A stretch of 64,000 nt of DNA from Paenibacillaceae bacterium (GCA_029256185.1 JAQSYI010000028.1:25098-89097); one strand, 5' to 3'. Shown: positions 33,528-44,105, numbered from the stretch's first letter. Notes: a model not told the origin generated them from the sequence alone. Program-made: numbers and translations.

Positions 33528-36062
33528 CTATGGGAGAGTTTGTTCAGCCCGCGTTCTACAGCACAGCTCAATATCACCGCCTGAATCATAATAATGCCGA
33601 ACGCCATTCGGCAGTTCAATACGCAACGGGATTCCCGCCGGTCCCCTGACCGTTAGCTTGAAGATGTCCCTGTCCACCCGCCATTCCACATGCAGCGGGC
33701 CGCGGGGCGTATTCACGGTGCCTCTGGCCCAATCCAGCGGTCCAGGCTTGGGAGCTACTGCTATCTTGCTGTAACCGGGAGCGAGAGGCGTCACTCCCAA
33801 TATTTCCGATGGAAATTCATATAGCGGTATGGAGCCCCAGCCGTGACAATCGCTCCGCTCTTGAACGGCATCCTCCGCCCAAGTGGTCAGCTTCTTATCC
33901 AGCATCCCATACCATTGTTCCCATAGTTCAAAGGAACAGCTATACCTTCCAGAAAGCGACAATGCGCGAAAAAGAAAGAAGGACATAGAATAGGACACAC
34001 TGACCAGCCCCTTCTGCTTAAGCGACCTCTCCATAAGCTGTCCCGCCGCCTCCCCCTCCTGCACCCCCGACAATACCGCCCATAACTGCGCATGCTCGCT
34101 GTATAGCTCAGACTTCGGCCCATCCCGGTACAGCTGGCGCTCCTCCGACCAACACAGTTGCTCCACGCACCGGCTTGCAAGCTCTGCACGCTCCCTGTAC
34201 TCCTCCGCCACAGCCGGGCGGCCTGACCAAACGGAGAGCTCCGCAGCGAGCTTAAGCCCAGCGATATAGAGCAGGCTGTGCACAGTCAGCGGGCCAAAAG
34301 CAGCCGCCTCCGGTACGCCCGCATCCCAGCCTTGCGCCCAATCCATATAATTCCAGTATTCACTAGGCATCGTCCCTACCAAACCCTCAGGTGTTATTCG
34401 GTTGTGAAACCATTGCAACACCCCATCCATTGTCTCCCGGCATTCCAGCACAAGCGCCTCATCTCCGGTGTACAGGTAATAACAGTGCAGCATCATAATC
34501 CAATATAAGGAAAATACCGGAATGATTTGAGGTTTAATGCAGGGATAACGGGATTGCAGCAATCCGGAAGGCAAGCGGGAGTGATGAAAATGGCGGATTG
34601 CCTTCCTCCCCAGCCGCGCGTCTCCGTCTATCGTCAGGTGGAACAGCATTTGCAAGAAAGTGTCCATCGCATATTGCAGTTGCTCGTAATAAGGGCAATC
34701 CTCGTAGGTTTCATGCATACACTGCTTTAGTGTATGGATACTGACCGGCCAAAGCGCCTCCAGTCGGGGAGACGAACAGGCAAATTGCGTCCGGATGCTG
34801 AGAGGATAGCCCGTCTCCCGGTAATGGAACCGCTGAAGCAGCAGAGGTTCATTCCCTGTTCTGATCTCCAGCTGCACGTAACGAAAAGTACGGAACCAGA
34901 ACGGCTCATAGGCCTCCACTTCAGCACTGGACTGATCGATGGGACAACTTCCTGAGGCAATGTAGCGGTCAGAGTCTCCCCGAAGCAGCCTGCCGTCTCC
35001 GCAATCGTCGCGGATTCCCTTGTGGCGGCCTGCCGAAGCATCCGCGTCTTCATAGCACTCCGCACACAGCACGCGCAGCTCGGCCTCCTTGCCCCCCTGC
35101 CATTCTGCCCGCAGATAGCCCGTGGTCAAGACAGTAGCATCCAACTCCACTAACAGACGTCCATGAGGCGGGATGAGCAGTCCGGAGGCAGCTGACGGCA
35201 CTGATTCCCCAAGGATAGCCGTCTGGGGCATGAGCTCTGCTGCGCTGTTCCCGTCCGCTTCCCCCGAAGCATCCACACGGAATGACTCCGTATCGCTCCC
35301 AGCCAAATGCCGCACTTGATCACCCTGGGCAAAAAAACACTCGGTCTCCCTCCTGGAGACGCCAACCACATCTGACAGGCGTTTAATACCTGCAAATTCC
35401 CGCTGCTCCTCGGTCATATGCGGAATCGGCCGTGGTGCAAGCCGCCATGGTGACAGAACGCCGTACTTGCTGTGCGTATCCATAAATGGAACCGCCGGTT
35501 GCCATTCCCGGTCTTCGAAATTCCTGCCTTGCCAGCCGTGGGGAAATTGTCTGCCGTCCACCTGCTCCATTCCGCCAAGCCAATTGACGTTAAGTCCGGA
35601 CTCATCGGCCAGCCTATAGGAACAATCCTCCAGCCCAAGCCAACGTTCATCTGAATGAAGCGTCTCCAATATACCTCCGTCTTTGCCCATCAGCTCTCCA
35701 TCCAGCAAGAGACCTCCCCAGAGGGAACGGTGAATGGAGACTGGCCCGGCCAAGGGACCCCCAGGAGCATAATGGAGCACCATTACCCCCAAAACATTGA
35801 TTCCTGCTTGCAAGTGGCTGCTCACATCCACCGTGTCATAATAATGCTCGTGCTCATCCCCCTTGGCCGGTCCGGACAGCACCTGCTTTCCGTTGACATA
35901 CAAGCGGTATCGGCTATCTGCCGTCAATTGCAGCCGTACCGCACAGGAGAGATCGGGCACTAGGAAGGAGCGGCGAAACAAGACCATTTGATTCCTGTAC
36001 CCGGAGCGGGGCAGCCCTTCTGTCCAGATCCATTGCCCCCTCCATAATTTTTTGGTTTCCAT
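33528..36062 (-). CDS. Alpha-L-rhamnosidase-like glycoside hydrolase (GH78)
   Basis: About 844 residues, no signal peptide, so probably cytoplasmic. N-terminal beta-sandwich (WIWTEGLPRSGYRNQMVLFRRSF, LYVNGKQVLSGPAKGDEHEHYYDTVDVS) is followed by a linker strand block FWFRTFRYVQLEI and the (alpha/alpha)6 barrel. The barrel holds the acidic catalytic region YEDCPYYEQLQYAMDT and a second acidic segment MPSEYWNYMDWAQGWDAGVPE. A C-terminal sandwich ends the protein. It would remove terminal rhamnose from imported oligosaccharides. Start METKKLW has AGAGGG six bases upstream. Last gene of the uptake operon. Confidence 0.88.
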   Translation of the reverse strand: METKKLWRGQWIWTEGLPRSGYRNQMVLFRRSFLVPDLSCAVRLQLTADSRYRLYVNGKQVLSGPAKGDEHEHYYDTVDVSSHLQAGINVLGVMVLHYAPGGPLAGPVSIHRSLWGGLLLDGELMGKDGGILETLHSDERWLGLEDCSYRLADESGLNVNWLGGMEQVDGRQFPHGWQGRNFEDREWQPAVPFMDTHSKYGVLSPWRLAPRPIPHMTEEQREFAGIKRLSDVVGVSRRETECFFAQGDQVRHLAGSDTESFRVDASGEADGNSAAELMPQTAILGESVPSAASGLLIPPHGRLLVELDATVLTTGYLRAEWQGGKEAELRVLCAECYEDADASAGRHKGIRDDCGDGRLLRGDSDRYIASGSCPIDQSSAEVEAYEPFWFRTFRYVQLEIRTGNEPLLLQRFHYRETGYPLSIRTQFACSSPRLEALWPVSIHTLKQCMHETYEDCPYYEQLQYAMDTFLQMLFHLTIDGDARLGRKAIRHFHHSRLPSGLLQSRYPCIKPQIIPVFSLYWIMMLHCYYLYTGDEALVLECRETMDGVLQWFHNRITPEGLVGTMPSEYWNYMDWAQGWDAGVPEAAAFGPLTVHSLLYIAGLKLAAELSVWSGRPAVAEEYRERAELASRCVEQLCWSEERQLYRDGPKSELYSEHAQLWAVLSGVQEGEAAGQLMERSLKQKGLVSVSYSMSFFLFRALSLSGRYSCSFELWEQWYGMLDKKLTTWAEDAVQERSDCHGWGSIPLYEFPSEILGVTPLAPGYSKIAVAPKPGPLDWARGTVNTPRGPLHVEWRVDRDIFKLTVRGPAGIPLRIELPNGVRHYYDSGGDIELCCRTRAEQTLP

Positions 36063-36164
36063 AGAAAGCCCTCTTCTTCTCAAATAAATCTGTGACAGCC
36101 GCAGTCAAGTGACCAAGTGGTCCAGACAGCACTTCCTAAGAGTCCGCAGCTGCCTGCCCCAGTA

Positions 36165-36401
36165 TCAACAAACCGTCGGAGCTTCAATCACATCCTGCTT
36201 CACAACAAGCAAATACTGAACATTGCCAGCCCACCCGTAATCCTGGGTATCCGAGGAGCGAATGGCGAAGCCCTGCCAACCGGAATTCAGATTCATGCTC
36301 GCCTTGAACGTCAGCAGGCCCTCCTTGAACGATTGACCGCGGTATCCTATCGTAGTTCGATTGGCCGACACGGCAAGAGTGCCACCTGCCATAAAGGATA
36401 C
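36165..36401 (-). pseudogene. In-frame remainder after the amber codon of the beta-helix gene
   Basis: Directly after the TAG at 36402-36404 the same reading frame continues for 78 codons as VSFMAGGTLAVSANRTTIGYR and so on to LLVVKQDVIE, which looks like the start of a beta-sandwich domain. It then ends at APTVC without finishing the fold. So the 3' end of the gene has been broken by a stop codon and probably also truncated. No ribosome site precedes the internal ATG at 36392. Confidence 0.7.
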
Positions 36402-39400
36402 CTACCCCTCCGCGTAATCCCAATTGGAGGTGTCTAGCAGGATATCATCAAGGGGTATCTCATCCCCCACACCCGGGTTGACAGAAGCTTGGAATACCGT
36501 GACGGCATTGGCCAGAGCCAGTGTCGCCCCATCGATAGCCGTCTGCGCTGCGTGCTCATTTGCCGCCGTCGCCAGTGCTGCCCCAGTGACCGCAACCAAA
36601 GCATCCAGAGCCGCCTGAGAATATTGCCCAGGCTCACTTCCTATCACTGCCCCTGTCGCCAATGCTTCAGCCTCGGCAATAGCTCCGTTCAAATTAGTCT
36701 TGTTGGTGAATTCTGGAGCAGCCGCTTTATAAGGGTGCTCCGCGGGCAGCCTGCCGGTTAAACCCCACTTATGGGCCAGATAGCCCTCCAGCTTGAGCCG
36801 TTCGGCTGCGGTAATAGCGCCGGTTGCCACCACTTCTTGAACCGTACCGGTGATGAAGCCGCCGTATTTACTAGGATCGTCGGCTACAGAGTTCGAGCGG
36901 CCCCCAATATACAGATCAGCAAGTGTTCCGCTGTATGTGCTTGGATACTGAAGCTTGCTGCCGGCGCTGCTCCCGTTAACCCAGACTTGTAGATCATAAG
37001 GCGCCGGTGCGTCACCGCTCTGGATTCCATATATGGACAGGGCCTGCGGTCTGCCGAATTGCACTATATCCTGCTGACTCGGATCATTACGGCCTGCGAC
37101 AACAGCAGCTTTGTCGGCATTAACGGTATTGAGATATAGCCTGGATCCTGGAGTGGCGCCCGGACTGCCCAGGGAGGAACCGATCAGATAGGCAGGACTG
37201 GCCGCATTCGAAACATCCGCCACCACATACATAGTGGAGCCGCCAAAAGTAAACACCGAACCTGGCACCTTCAGAATCTGGCTGCCGGAAAAAACCAACT
37301 GCTTGCCGTCGGCGTCGTATTCCGGTTGCCGTCCTTCATCCGCTTGCCGGGCATGGCGGCTTGAGCCGGATTTATCCATCCATTCACTGACCCTGTCCCC
37401 ATTACTGGTCATTGTCGCCGGATCTGCTCCGTCAAGCCACAGATTGACAAGCATATCCCCCGGTGTCCACAGATGCCAGCCTTCAGCCTCAACGGTTCTA
37501 AATGTTGCCGGACCGCCGCTGTTCCACACACCTGCTTCATCATAGGAACCCAACACCGCTTTTACCTTCCAGTAGTAGTTCTGTCCCCTAAGCAATCCGT
37601 TCAAATGAATACTCGTTTGCTGCACCATTTCATTCAGCATTACGTCTTCAAAGAGCGGGTCCCGGGCAACTACAACCTCGTAGCGGGTAGCTTCTGAGGA
37701 GGGCTCCCAGCTTAATGTGATTGTGTGGGCCTCCAGACCCTCTGTGCCAGATTGGGGCGATACCAACCCAAATCCGCCTGCCGTGGGCAATTGGGGACGG
37801 TACTCGTTTGTGTATAAGCCGATTTCATCCAAGGGAATGGGTGCAAATCCTTCCGCCAGCTCCCGGATGACAGAATCCGGCCGCAGGTTGAAATTCATTC
37901 TCATGGCATCCACAAAACCCGGGTCCTGCTCCTCTTCAATAAACAGATTGTGATCAACCGTGCCATATTCCTTGGCAATAGAAGCAATGTTAAGGCTTCC
38001 TGAGCGGACCATGACATTGCGCTGAACGGAGTTCCCGGCGGGAATTCCCGGGTCTCCGGCGAGAATCGAAGCCAGCTTGGGATAACGGGCACTCCACAGT
38101 TGGGATTCATAAGGCATGGCTCTCAGCGACTTATACATGGTTCCATTCACAGGGTCCATATAACTGGCAAATGCTCCCGATCTGCGGTAAGCCCGGTCAT
38201 CCAGATTCATGGACTCCGTCACATCCACCAGGAGATTATTCTCAATGATATGATCTCTGCCCCCTCCCACGTGGAAGGCCCGGTAGACCTTATAGAACAC
38301 GTTGCCCGTAACCTGGGCGCTGCTCATGGCATCATCCAGATAAACACCGGACACACCTACATTGCCGCTGATGCCCCCAATATCATGAATAAAATTATAG
38401 CGGATGATATTTCCTCTGAAGGTCCAGTTTCTTCCCGTGTAAATGGCGCCCATGTCATCGGATTCCGTAACCACATTAAAAATCTCGTTGTATTCAATCA
38501 TATGATCGTTGCCGCTGAATTGAATGCCTACATGAGGACCGTCATGAACCAGATTATAGGCTACCCGGTTGGCTACTCCTCCGACCTCAATGGCTGGGCT
38601 ATACGTTTTGACAATCCGTGAAAAATCGTGAATATGATTGTTCTCCGCTACATTGCCTCCAGGTGTGAGAGTGGGACGATCCCCGCCGTTCAGGGAGATT
38701 CCGCCTGCTCCGGTGTCGAAGATATGGCTGTTGAGTACCTTCACACCTGTTCCGCCATGACTGATAACCGCTTTATTGCCAAGCCGGGCCATAGTTGCCG
38801 CATTAATGACAATATCCGTTGAATCTGTAATATGGAAGGCATTTTTTCTGCTGGAACCGATGTACATACCCTCGAAATGAATCGAGGCAGCGTCGTCTAT
38901 ATGAATAATATCCGTGTCCAGCACAGAGAGCTGAATGACCGCATTCTCTAGCGGGGCCGGAGGGTACATATACATCATGCCTGACTCCCGGTCCAAGTAG
39001 TACTCGCCAGGCGCGTCGATCTCCTCCAGCAAATTGTACACGTAATAGCGCTGGTTTGCCTTTACCCCGTAGGCACTGGGCTGCATGCTCTTTATGCGCT
39101 TGTTGACCGTATCGACGGAATCCAACTGGACAGATTGATCTGACCAATCATAGAACCAGAAGCCGTACATCCATGGATCATTGGCCTGCACCCAGCGGGA
39201 AGGCCGATTACCCTCATACCCAATGGTAAAGCTCTTCCACGGATCATCCCGTTCCTCCGGCGGAACATATTCCGGCTTGCCTGGAACAACATCCGGCGCA
39301 TAGTTTCTCGGTACAGTTCCCATCTCATAGACGGATTGCACTGTCGTATAGCCTTCGTTGGGCCAGCGGGCCAGAGTCATTACCTCGCCGTTGAAGAATA

Positions 39401-39971
39401 ATTCCGGTGGAGCCACCTGCGGTGTACCCTCAGGGAAATAATTCATGCTATGGCCATACATAACCAACTCTCCATAGTCCGTCATGCCCAGTTGCTGCAA
39501 ATTGGCCTGCACCACATGGCCGCGCCCTTCCTCAGGCAGCCGTTCAAGCAGAGCAACGTCGGTCACCGCGGAGAATGAGTGGCCCGCTATCTCGAAGCCG
39601 CCCATAATGCTTACCTCTTCGCCCGGATAAGCCTTGTATATAATCGGGCTGCCTTCCACACCGGAATCCTGCTGCCCCAGTTCGAAGGAATAGGTACGCT
39701 GGTATACGCCTTCCCGAAGATAGACAGTTACTCCCCCCGCAGGCAATCCCGACAGGGCCTTCAAGCCTCGGATTGCATCTCTGGCACGTTCCAATGTGGC
39801 GAAGGGCGACTCCCTGCTGCCGTCATTGCTATCTGCTCCTTCCTTGGCGACAAAGAAGGCATTCTCGGCAGACTCCGCATGTGCCCGTGGCGCTTCCTGA
39901 TAACTTATGAAGGAACTGCAAACAATTACAAGCAATATCAAAGAGCGAAGCCGCTTTTTTAATAATGTCAT
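36402..39971 (-). CDS. Secreted right-handed beta-helix glycosidase/lyase with LamG- and FIVAR-like domains
   Basis: About 1189 residues to the first stop. Signal peptide (LRSLILLVIVCSSFISYQEAPRAHA). Catalytic beta-helix of about 30-700 with typical repeats (FHITDSTDIVINAATM, GNVAENNHIHDFSRI, NWTFRGNIIRYNFIHDIGG) and conserved acidic residues in ESDDMGAIYTG and GVYLDDAMSS, a pattern I associate with GH141-type enzymes. Then a fibronectin-like segment, a LamG-like domain (VNLWLDGADPATM onwards) and a FIVAR-like helical part. Start ATG follows AAAGGAG. A TAG cuts the frame at DYAEG while the frame continues beyond. It likely works on plant cell-wall polysaccharide outside the cell. Confidence 0.85.
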   Translation of the reverse strand: MTLLKKRLRSLILLVIVCSSFISYQEAPRAHAESAENAFFVAKEGADSNDGSRESPFATLERARDAIRGLKALSGLPAGGVTVYLREGVYQRTYSFELGQQDSGVEGSPIIYKAYPGEEVSIMGGFEIAGHSFSAVTDVALLERLPEEGRGHVVQANLQQLGMTDYGELVMYGHSMNYFPEGTPQVAPPELFFNGEVMTLARWPNEGYTTVQSVYEMGTVPRNYAPDVVPGKPEYVPPEERDDPWKSFTIGYEGNRPSRWVQANDPWMYGFWFYDWSDQSVQLDSVDTVNKRIKSMQPSAYGVKANQRYYVYNLLEEIDAPGEYYLDRESGMMYMYPPAPLENAVIQLSVLDTDIIHIDDAASIHFEGMYIGSSRKNAFHITDSTDIVINAATMARLGNKAVISHGGTGVKVLNSHIFDTGAGGISLNGGDRPTLTPGGNVAENNHIHDFSRIVKTYSPAIEVGGVANRVAYNLVHDGPHVGIQFSGNDHMIEYNEIFNVVTESDDMGAIYTGRNWTFRGNIIRYNFIHDIGGISGNVGVSGVYLDDAMSSAQVTGNVFYKVYRAFHVGGGRDHIIENNLLVDVTESMNLDDRAYRRSGAFASYMDPVNGTMYKSLRAMPYESQLWSARYPKLASILAGDPGIPAGNSVQRNVMVRSGSLNIASIAKEYGTVDHNLFIEEEQDPGFVDAMRMNFNLRPDSVIRELAEGFAPIPLDEIGLYTNEYRPQLPTAGGFGLVSPQSGTEGLEAHTITLSWEPSSEATRYEVVVARDPLFEDVMLNEMVQQTSIHLNGLLRGQNYYWKVKAVLGSYDEAGVWNSGGPATFRTVEAEGWHLWTPGDMLVNLWLDGADPATMTSNGDRVSEWMDKSGSSRHARQADEGRQPEYDADGKQLVFSGSQILKVPGSVFTFGGSTMYVVADVSNAASPAYLIGSSLGSPGATPGSRLYLNTVNADKAAVVAGRNDPSQQDIVQFGRPQALSIYGIQSGDAPAPYDLQVWVNGSSAGSKLQYPSTYSGTLADLYIGGRSNSVADDPSKYGGFITGTVQEVVATGAITAAERLKLEGYLAHKWGLTGRLPAEHPYKAAAPEFTNKTNLNGAIAEAEALATGAVIGSEPGQYSQAALDALVAVTGAALATAANEHAAQTAIDGATLALANAVTVFQASVNPGVGDEIPLDDILLDTSNWDYAEG

Positions 39972-39987
39972 GTTAACACTCCTTTTA

Positions 39988-42222
39988 CTATTTGGTAACC
40001 TCCCCCGTTCCACCTTTCCTCAAACATGGGGAGGACAACAATATCTTGATTTCATACGGCTGAAATAAGATCCGGTCCGGTTGAACTACACCTTCCTCAT
40101 GCAGCAAATTCGTGAAGCTTCCCGGAATAGACCGTTCCGTTTCAAGCCCGGATACCAGACTTTTCTCCGATACATTGGCACAGATAATGGCAGCCTGCCC
40201 CGCGTACTCCCAATAGATGCAGAACAGATGCTCACTAACACCTTGGACCCGCCCATAATCACAAGTTCCTCTGGAGAACAAGTCCAAGGATGCGCGGATA
40301 TGCAACACCTGACGGAAGAATGCTTCATCTCCTTTCTCGAACCCTGCGTATGACATGAACGCCCCTTCCGCAAACAGACTGGCCGCCAGCATAATTCTGG
40401 TATAACCAAGGGGATGTTTGTTATAGCTGAACAATCCTTTCTCTCCCATAAACCAGGTATCGTGGTTATCAGAGAAATGGACGTACAGCGCCTGCTCCGG
40501 CAATGCCTTGCTCCGGACATCATAGAACCTTTGCATGAGACGGCCCGTAATCCTTTCCCGGTGAAGGACATCCCACTTGAAATAGGAAGAATACGAATAC
40601 GCCAGATCCGTCACATCCCGCCACATCAGGCCCTCCCATTCATTCAGCCAGATCAGTTCCCGCTTCAAGGGGTCCACCGCTTTGCGGGCCTTGTGAAACA
40701 GCTCCCAGGTTCCGAAGCTCAACCCCTTGGAGGGCAGATACGGAAGCTCCGGGCTGCGGTTGGGGGCGCCGGCCCACTGGGGAGCATCGAAGCGGAAGCC
40801 GTCAACGCCATATGCCTCCACATACAACTGCAAGGCGCTGACCAGATAATCCTGGAACCCTGGGTGAGCCAGATCAAACAGCCAGGTATATTTCCGGAAT
40901 ATCTGCCCGTTGTCCTCCCGGATGAACCAATCCGGATGCTGCACCCGAAGAGGGGAGACCTCCGGCCCCTGATTCTGCCAACTGCTGAAGAACGCCTGAC
41001 GGATGCTGTAATGCTCCATGTTCCAGCGGGCTATCTCCCTGTCCACACAGCCATGGAGTACAACATCCAGGATGACCCGCAAACCCAGACCATGCGCCCG
41101 CTCCACCAGCTCCCTAAGGCGCCCCCGGGTATTGTACTGTATTTCCGGTTGATGCAGATCATAAATCGTGTAGCCCGGATACGGAAATGCCGGCATCAGG
41201 AGCAGCGTATTGAAGCCCGACTCCCTTATCCCTGTCAATCCGTCGATAAGCGCATCCACATCGGCAAAAGAATCGTGCTTAACCCCCTCCGGAAACTCTA
41301 CTATACCAATTTCAGTTTCCAATATGAGGGTTTCCTTCAACAACCGGGCATGCGTTGGCTTGCAGCGTTGGCCATTGTGCTCATGCCAGCAGCTCAACTC
41401 TTTCAGGCAGTCCTCCCAAGGAGCAGACGTCAGTTGAAGACGGCTGTCTCCTGTACAGATGCATTCACCCGGTTCCATATATGCGTTGATATGAAACTTT
41501 TGTGTAATGGCACAGCAACCGTTCCAATGGGCGAAGACAAGCTCATTAAACTGCTCGCGGATATTACCGGACCAAACACTCATAGTCAATGTATTCTCTT
41601 CATTGTGCAGCAGAATGGAATTGCTGCTTAACATATAAGGTGAACATTGGAAGTCCTTAGAGTGATCAGCCTGATCGGTTAGCCGCAGGCTGCCGGGCAG
41701 ATTGTAAAGCGGGGCCTCGACGACGGCAAGACCGTTCTCCCTGAACATGATTCCCATGGTAGACAGATGCAAATACTGCAGACTGGTCCGCTCTATTCCG
41801 TTGTAGGTGATTTCAAAGCGTCTCGTAATCACGGATTGGGAAGACAGAAGATAGAACTTCCTGATTGTAAAGTCTCCGCAGCGCACATCGATAGACAACT
41901 CCAGGCCATCCATGAGACGCTTGAGCCGGTAAGCCAGCATTTCCCCGGGTTCGCCTACCCTGCTGCTGTTTACACAGACCATAGAGGGATACTTGTAGTT
42001 TTTCTCCGTCAAGTTAATATTGGACTCCATCTGTCCGCCGGTCTCCAGCGTCACTTCCTCCTGGAGCTTGCTGTCAGCAATAAGCATCCCGTTCCAGTAA
42101 ACGGACAGCAATTGGCCGCTGCTTACGGAAAACTGCAGTTTCACCCTGCTGCTGCCGAAGTAAAGCCTGTTGATGGTCTTGCGCAAATACAGTCCGCCGT
42201 GATACCGCTCATCTTCTATCAT
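39988..42222 (-). CDS. Alpha-amylase-family (GH13-like) glycosidase
   Basis: About 744 residues without signal peptide. A long N-terminal beta-rich domain (to about 330) precedes the TIM barrel. Barrel motifs: region I-like LRVILDVVLHG (with VDREI), nucleophile Asp in YGVDGFRFDAPQW, acid/base Glu in LIWLNEWEG, and SDNHDTWF with the His-Asp pair. A short C-terminal sandwich follows. These are the catalytic residues of GH13, so an alpha-glucosidic or related bond is cut inside the cell. The ATG start overlaps the permease stop as ATGA with GGAGG upstream. Unusual to find with rhamnosidase and beta-helix enzymes; the exact substrate is unknown. Confidence 0.85.
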   Translation of the reverse strand: MIEDERYHGGLYLRKTINRLYFGSSRVKLQFSVSSGQLLSVYWNGMLIADSKLQEEVTLETGGQMESNINLTEKNYKYPSMVCVNSSRVGEPGEMLAYRLKRLMDGLELSIDVRCGDFTIRKFYLLSSQSVITRRFEITYNGIERTSLQYLHLSTMGIMFRENGLAVVEAPLYNLPGSLRLTDQADHSKDFQCSPYMLSSNSILLHNEENTLTMSVWSGNIREQFNELVFAHWNGCCAITQKFHINAYMEPGECICTGDSRLQLTSAPWEDCLKELSCWHEHNGQRCKPTHARLLKETLILETEIGIVEFPEGVKHDSFADVDALIDGLTGIRESGFNTLLLMPAFPYPGYTIYDLHQPEIQYNTRGRLRELVERAHGLGLRVILDVVLHGCVDREIARWNMEHYSIRQAFFSSWQNQGPEVSPLRVQHPDWFIREDNGQIFRKYTWLFDLAHPGFQDYLVSALQLYVEAYGVDGFRFDAPQWAGAPNRSPELPYLPSKGLSFGTWELFHKARKAVDPLKRELIWLNEWEGLMWRDVTDLAYSYSSYFKWDVLHRERITGRLMQRFYDVRSKALPEQALYVHFSDNHDTWFMGEKGLFSYNKHPLGYTRIMLAASLFAEGAFMSYAGFEKGDEAFFRQVLHIRASLDLFSRGTCDYGRVQGVSEHLFCIYWEYAGQAAIICANVSEKSLVSGLETERSIPGSFTNLLHEEGVVQPDRILFQPYEIKILLSSPCLRKGGTGEVTK

Positions 42223-43112
42223 CCCTTCACTCCTCCGATCATCATCCCTTTGACGAAGTATTTCTGAAGGAACGGATAAAAGGAAAGGATGGGCAATACC
42301 CCCACCAGAATCTGGGCAGTGATGATGGTTCGCTGCGAGAGCTTGGACATGGCTTCCATATTCTCTAGTGACAAGTTCATCAAGGAAGATAAATCTGCAC
42401 CTATGATCACTGTCTGCAAAAAGGATTGCAGCGGGTAATGCTTGGGATTATTCATATAAAGAATGCCGTCAAACCATGAATTCCAACTGGTTACTGCTGT
42501 CATCAGCACCAGTGTGGCGATGGCCGGCTTGGAGAGAGGAACAAAAATTTGCCATAGAATCCGCCATTGGCCTGCCCCGTCAATGATGGCTGCTTCCCCC
42601 AGCTCCCCTGGGATCTGCCGGAAAAAGTTAAGCATAATCACCAAATTATAAACGGATAGCGCTACAGGAAGCACCAACGCCCAGATGCTGTCCAGAAGTC
42701 CCAGCTGGCGGATATTCATATACGTGGGAATAAGTCCGCCGCCGAAGAGCATGGTGAAGAAGAAGAACCAGGCATAAATCGTTCTGCCTTTAAATCGGTG
42801 GGACTCCTTGGACAGGGGATATGCCGTCAGAATAATCAGGAACATTCCTAACACGATGGTTAGCCCCACCCGCTCCACAGTGACCAGCATAGCCCGCCAG
42901 AACTGAGGCTTCTCCAGAATAAACCGATAGGCGTCCATAGAAAATTCCACCGGCCACAGCCGTACCTTGCCTGCTTCTGCCGCCGCCGAAGAACTGAAGG
43001 AGACTGCGGTAATGTGTATAAGCGGAAGGATACAGGTCAATGCGCTCAGGGAAAGCAGCAGCATATTGCCTATTTCGAATAAGTTAATCTTTTTTAACCA
43101 TTTCCTTGCCAT
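42219..43112 (-). CDS. ABC sugar transporter permease, LplC/YtcP type
   Basis: 297 residues with six membrane spans and the EAA loop EAAIIDGAGQWRILWQIFVPLSKP that contacts the ATPase. Start MARKWLKKINLFEIGNMLLL and end YFVKGMMIGGVKG are typical of the LplC-type partner in CUT1 importers for oligosaccharides. It pairs with the permease upstream and the lipoprotein. No ATPase gene is present in the operon, as usual for this class, which shares MsmX-like ATPases. Confidence 0.95.
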   Translation of the reverse strand: MARKWLKKINLFEIGNMLLLSLSALTCILPLIHITAVSFSSSAAAEAGKVRLWPVEFSMDAYRFILEKPQFWRAMLVTVERVGLTIVLGMFLIILTAYPLSKESHRFKGRTIYAWFFFFTMLFGGGLIPTYMNIRQLGLLDSIWALVLPVALSVYNLVIMLNFFRQIPGELGEAAIIDGAGQWRILWQIFVPLSKPAIATLVLMTAVTSWNSWFDGILYMNNPKHYPLQSFLQTVIIGADLSSLMNLSLENMEAMSKLSQRTIITAQILVGVLPILSFYPFLQKYFVKGMMIGGVKG

Positions 43113-43148
43113 ATGGCAACACCCACTCCTTCCAATCTCTCTAATTTT

Positions 43149-44057
43149 CTAGAAAATACGGTAATTGGCAAACCGGTAGGCGCAATAGTAGGTAACCGAA
43201 ACCAGCAGCCCGGATATGACAGACTTGAACAAGCCGATGGCTGTTGCAACCGAATACTGGGCATTGCCGATGCCGATCCGGTAGGAAAGGGTATCAATAA
43301 TATCACCGCTCTGATATACCGCCGGATTGTACAGATTATACACTTGCTCGAAGCCCGCATTGAGAACTCCACCCAGCTTTAGCACGCCAACCAGGACGAT
43401 AATCATAATCATGCCAGGCAGGGTGATATGCCAGATTCTCTGCCAGCGGTTGGCCCCATCCACCAGCGCCGAGTCGTACAGCTGAGGATCAATCCCCGTA
43501 ATGGCCGCCAGGAACAGAATCGTGCCGAACCCGAATTCCTTCCACACATCTGTCGCTACCAGCGTGATGGGAAACCAGCTGTTGCTTCCAAGAAAAAAGA
43601 TAGGCTCCACGCCAAACCACTGGCTTAGAAGCTGGCCGATAATCCCTGTAGACGGCGACAGAATATCGATCAGAATCCCTCCCAATACCACCCAGGACAG
43701 GAAGTGGGGGATATAAACCAGTGTCTGCACGGTTCTCTTAAAGACAATTTGACGCACCTCATTAATCAATATGGCGATGACAATCGGGACAAGGAAGCTA
43801 AAGCATATTTTCAACACAGAAATGTATAATGTATTGCCGATGACCCGGTAAATATCGGGCATTTCCATCACATATTTAAAATTATCCCATCCCACCCATC
43901 TTTGCGAGAAAAACATGTTTCTACCCGGAATATATTTCTGAAAAGCGATAACCAAGCCGGTAATTGGAATATAGTGGAACACGAAAATCATAGCCACTCC
44001 TGGTATCATCATCAGATGCAAGGGAAATTGGCGTAAAAGCAGTTTATTTTTTAGCAT
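43149..44057 (-). CDS. ABC sugar transporter permease, LplB type
   Basis: About 302 residues with six spans (first PLHLMMIPGVAMIFVFHYIPITGLVIAFQKY, a hallmark of LplB) and EAA-like loop DSALVDGANRWQRIWHITLPG. The start MLKNKLLL at 44057 has GGAGGG four bases upstream; an ATG at 44081 lacks a site. Forms the channel with the LplC-type permease that follows. Between the lipoprotein stop and this start there are 48 bases. Confidence 0.95.
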   Translation of the reverse strand: MLKNKLLLRQFPLHLMMIPGVAMIFVFHYIPITGLVIAFQKYIPGRNMFFSQRWVGWDNFKYVMEMPDIYRVIGNTLYISVLKICFSFLVPIVIAILINEVRQIVFKRTVQTLVYIPHFLSWVVLGGILIDILSPSTGIIGQLLSQWFGVEPIFFLGSNSWFPITLVATDVWKEFGFGTILFLAAITGIDPQLYDSALVDGANRWQRIWHITLPGMIMIIVLVGVLKLGGVLNAGFEQVYNLYNPAVYQSGDIIDTLSYRIGIGNAQYSVATAIGLFKSVISGLLVSVTYYCAYRFANYRIF

Positions 44058-44105
44058 GGCACCCTCCACAATACTCCTCATTTACTTTTTATCGCTTATG
44101 AGCGA

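Noticed and set aside
40414..41631. 405-codon plus-strand frame opposite the GH13 gene
   Set aside because: Antisense of a gene with clear catalytic motifs.
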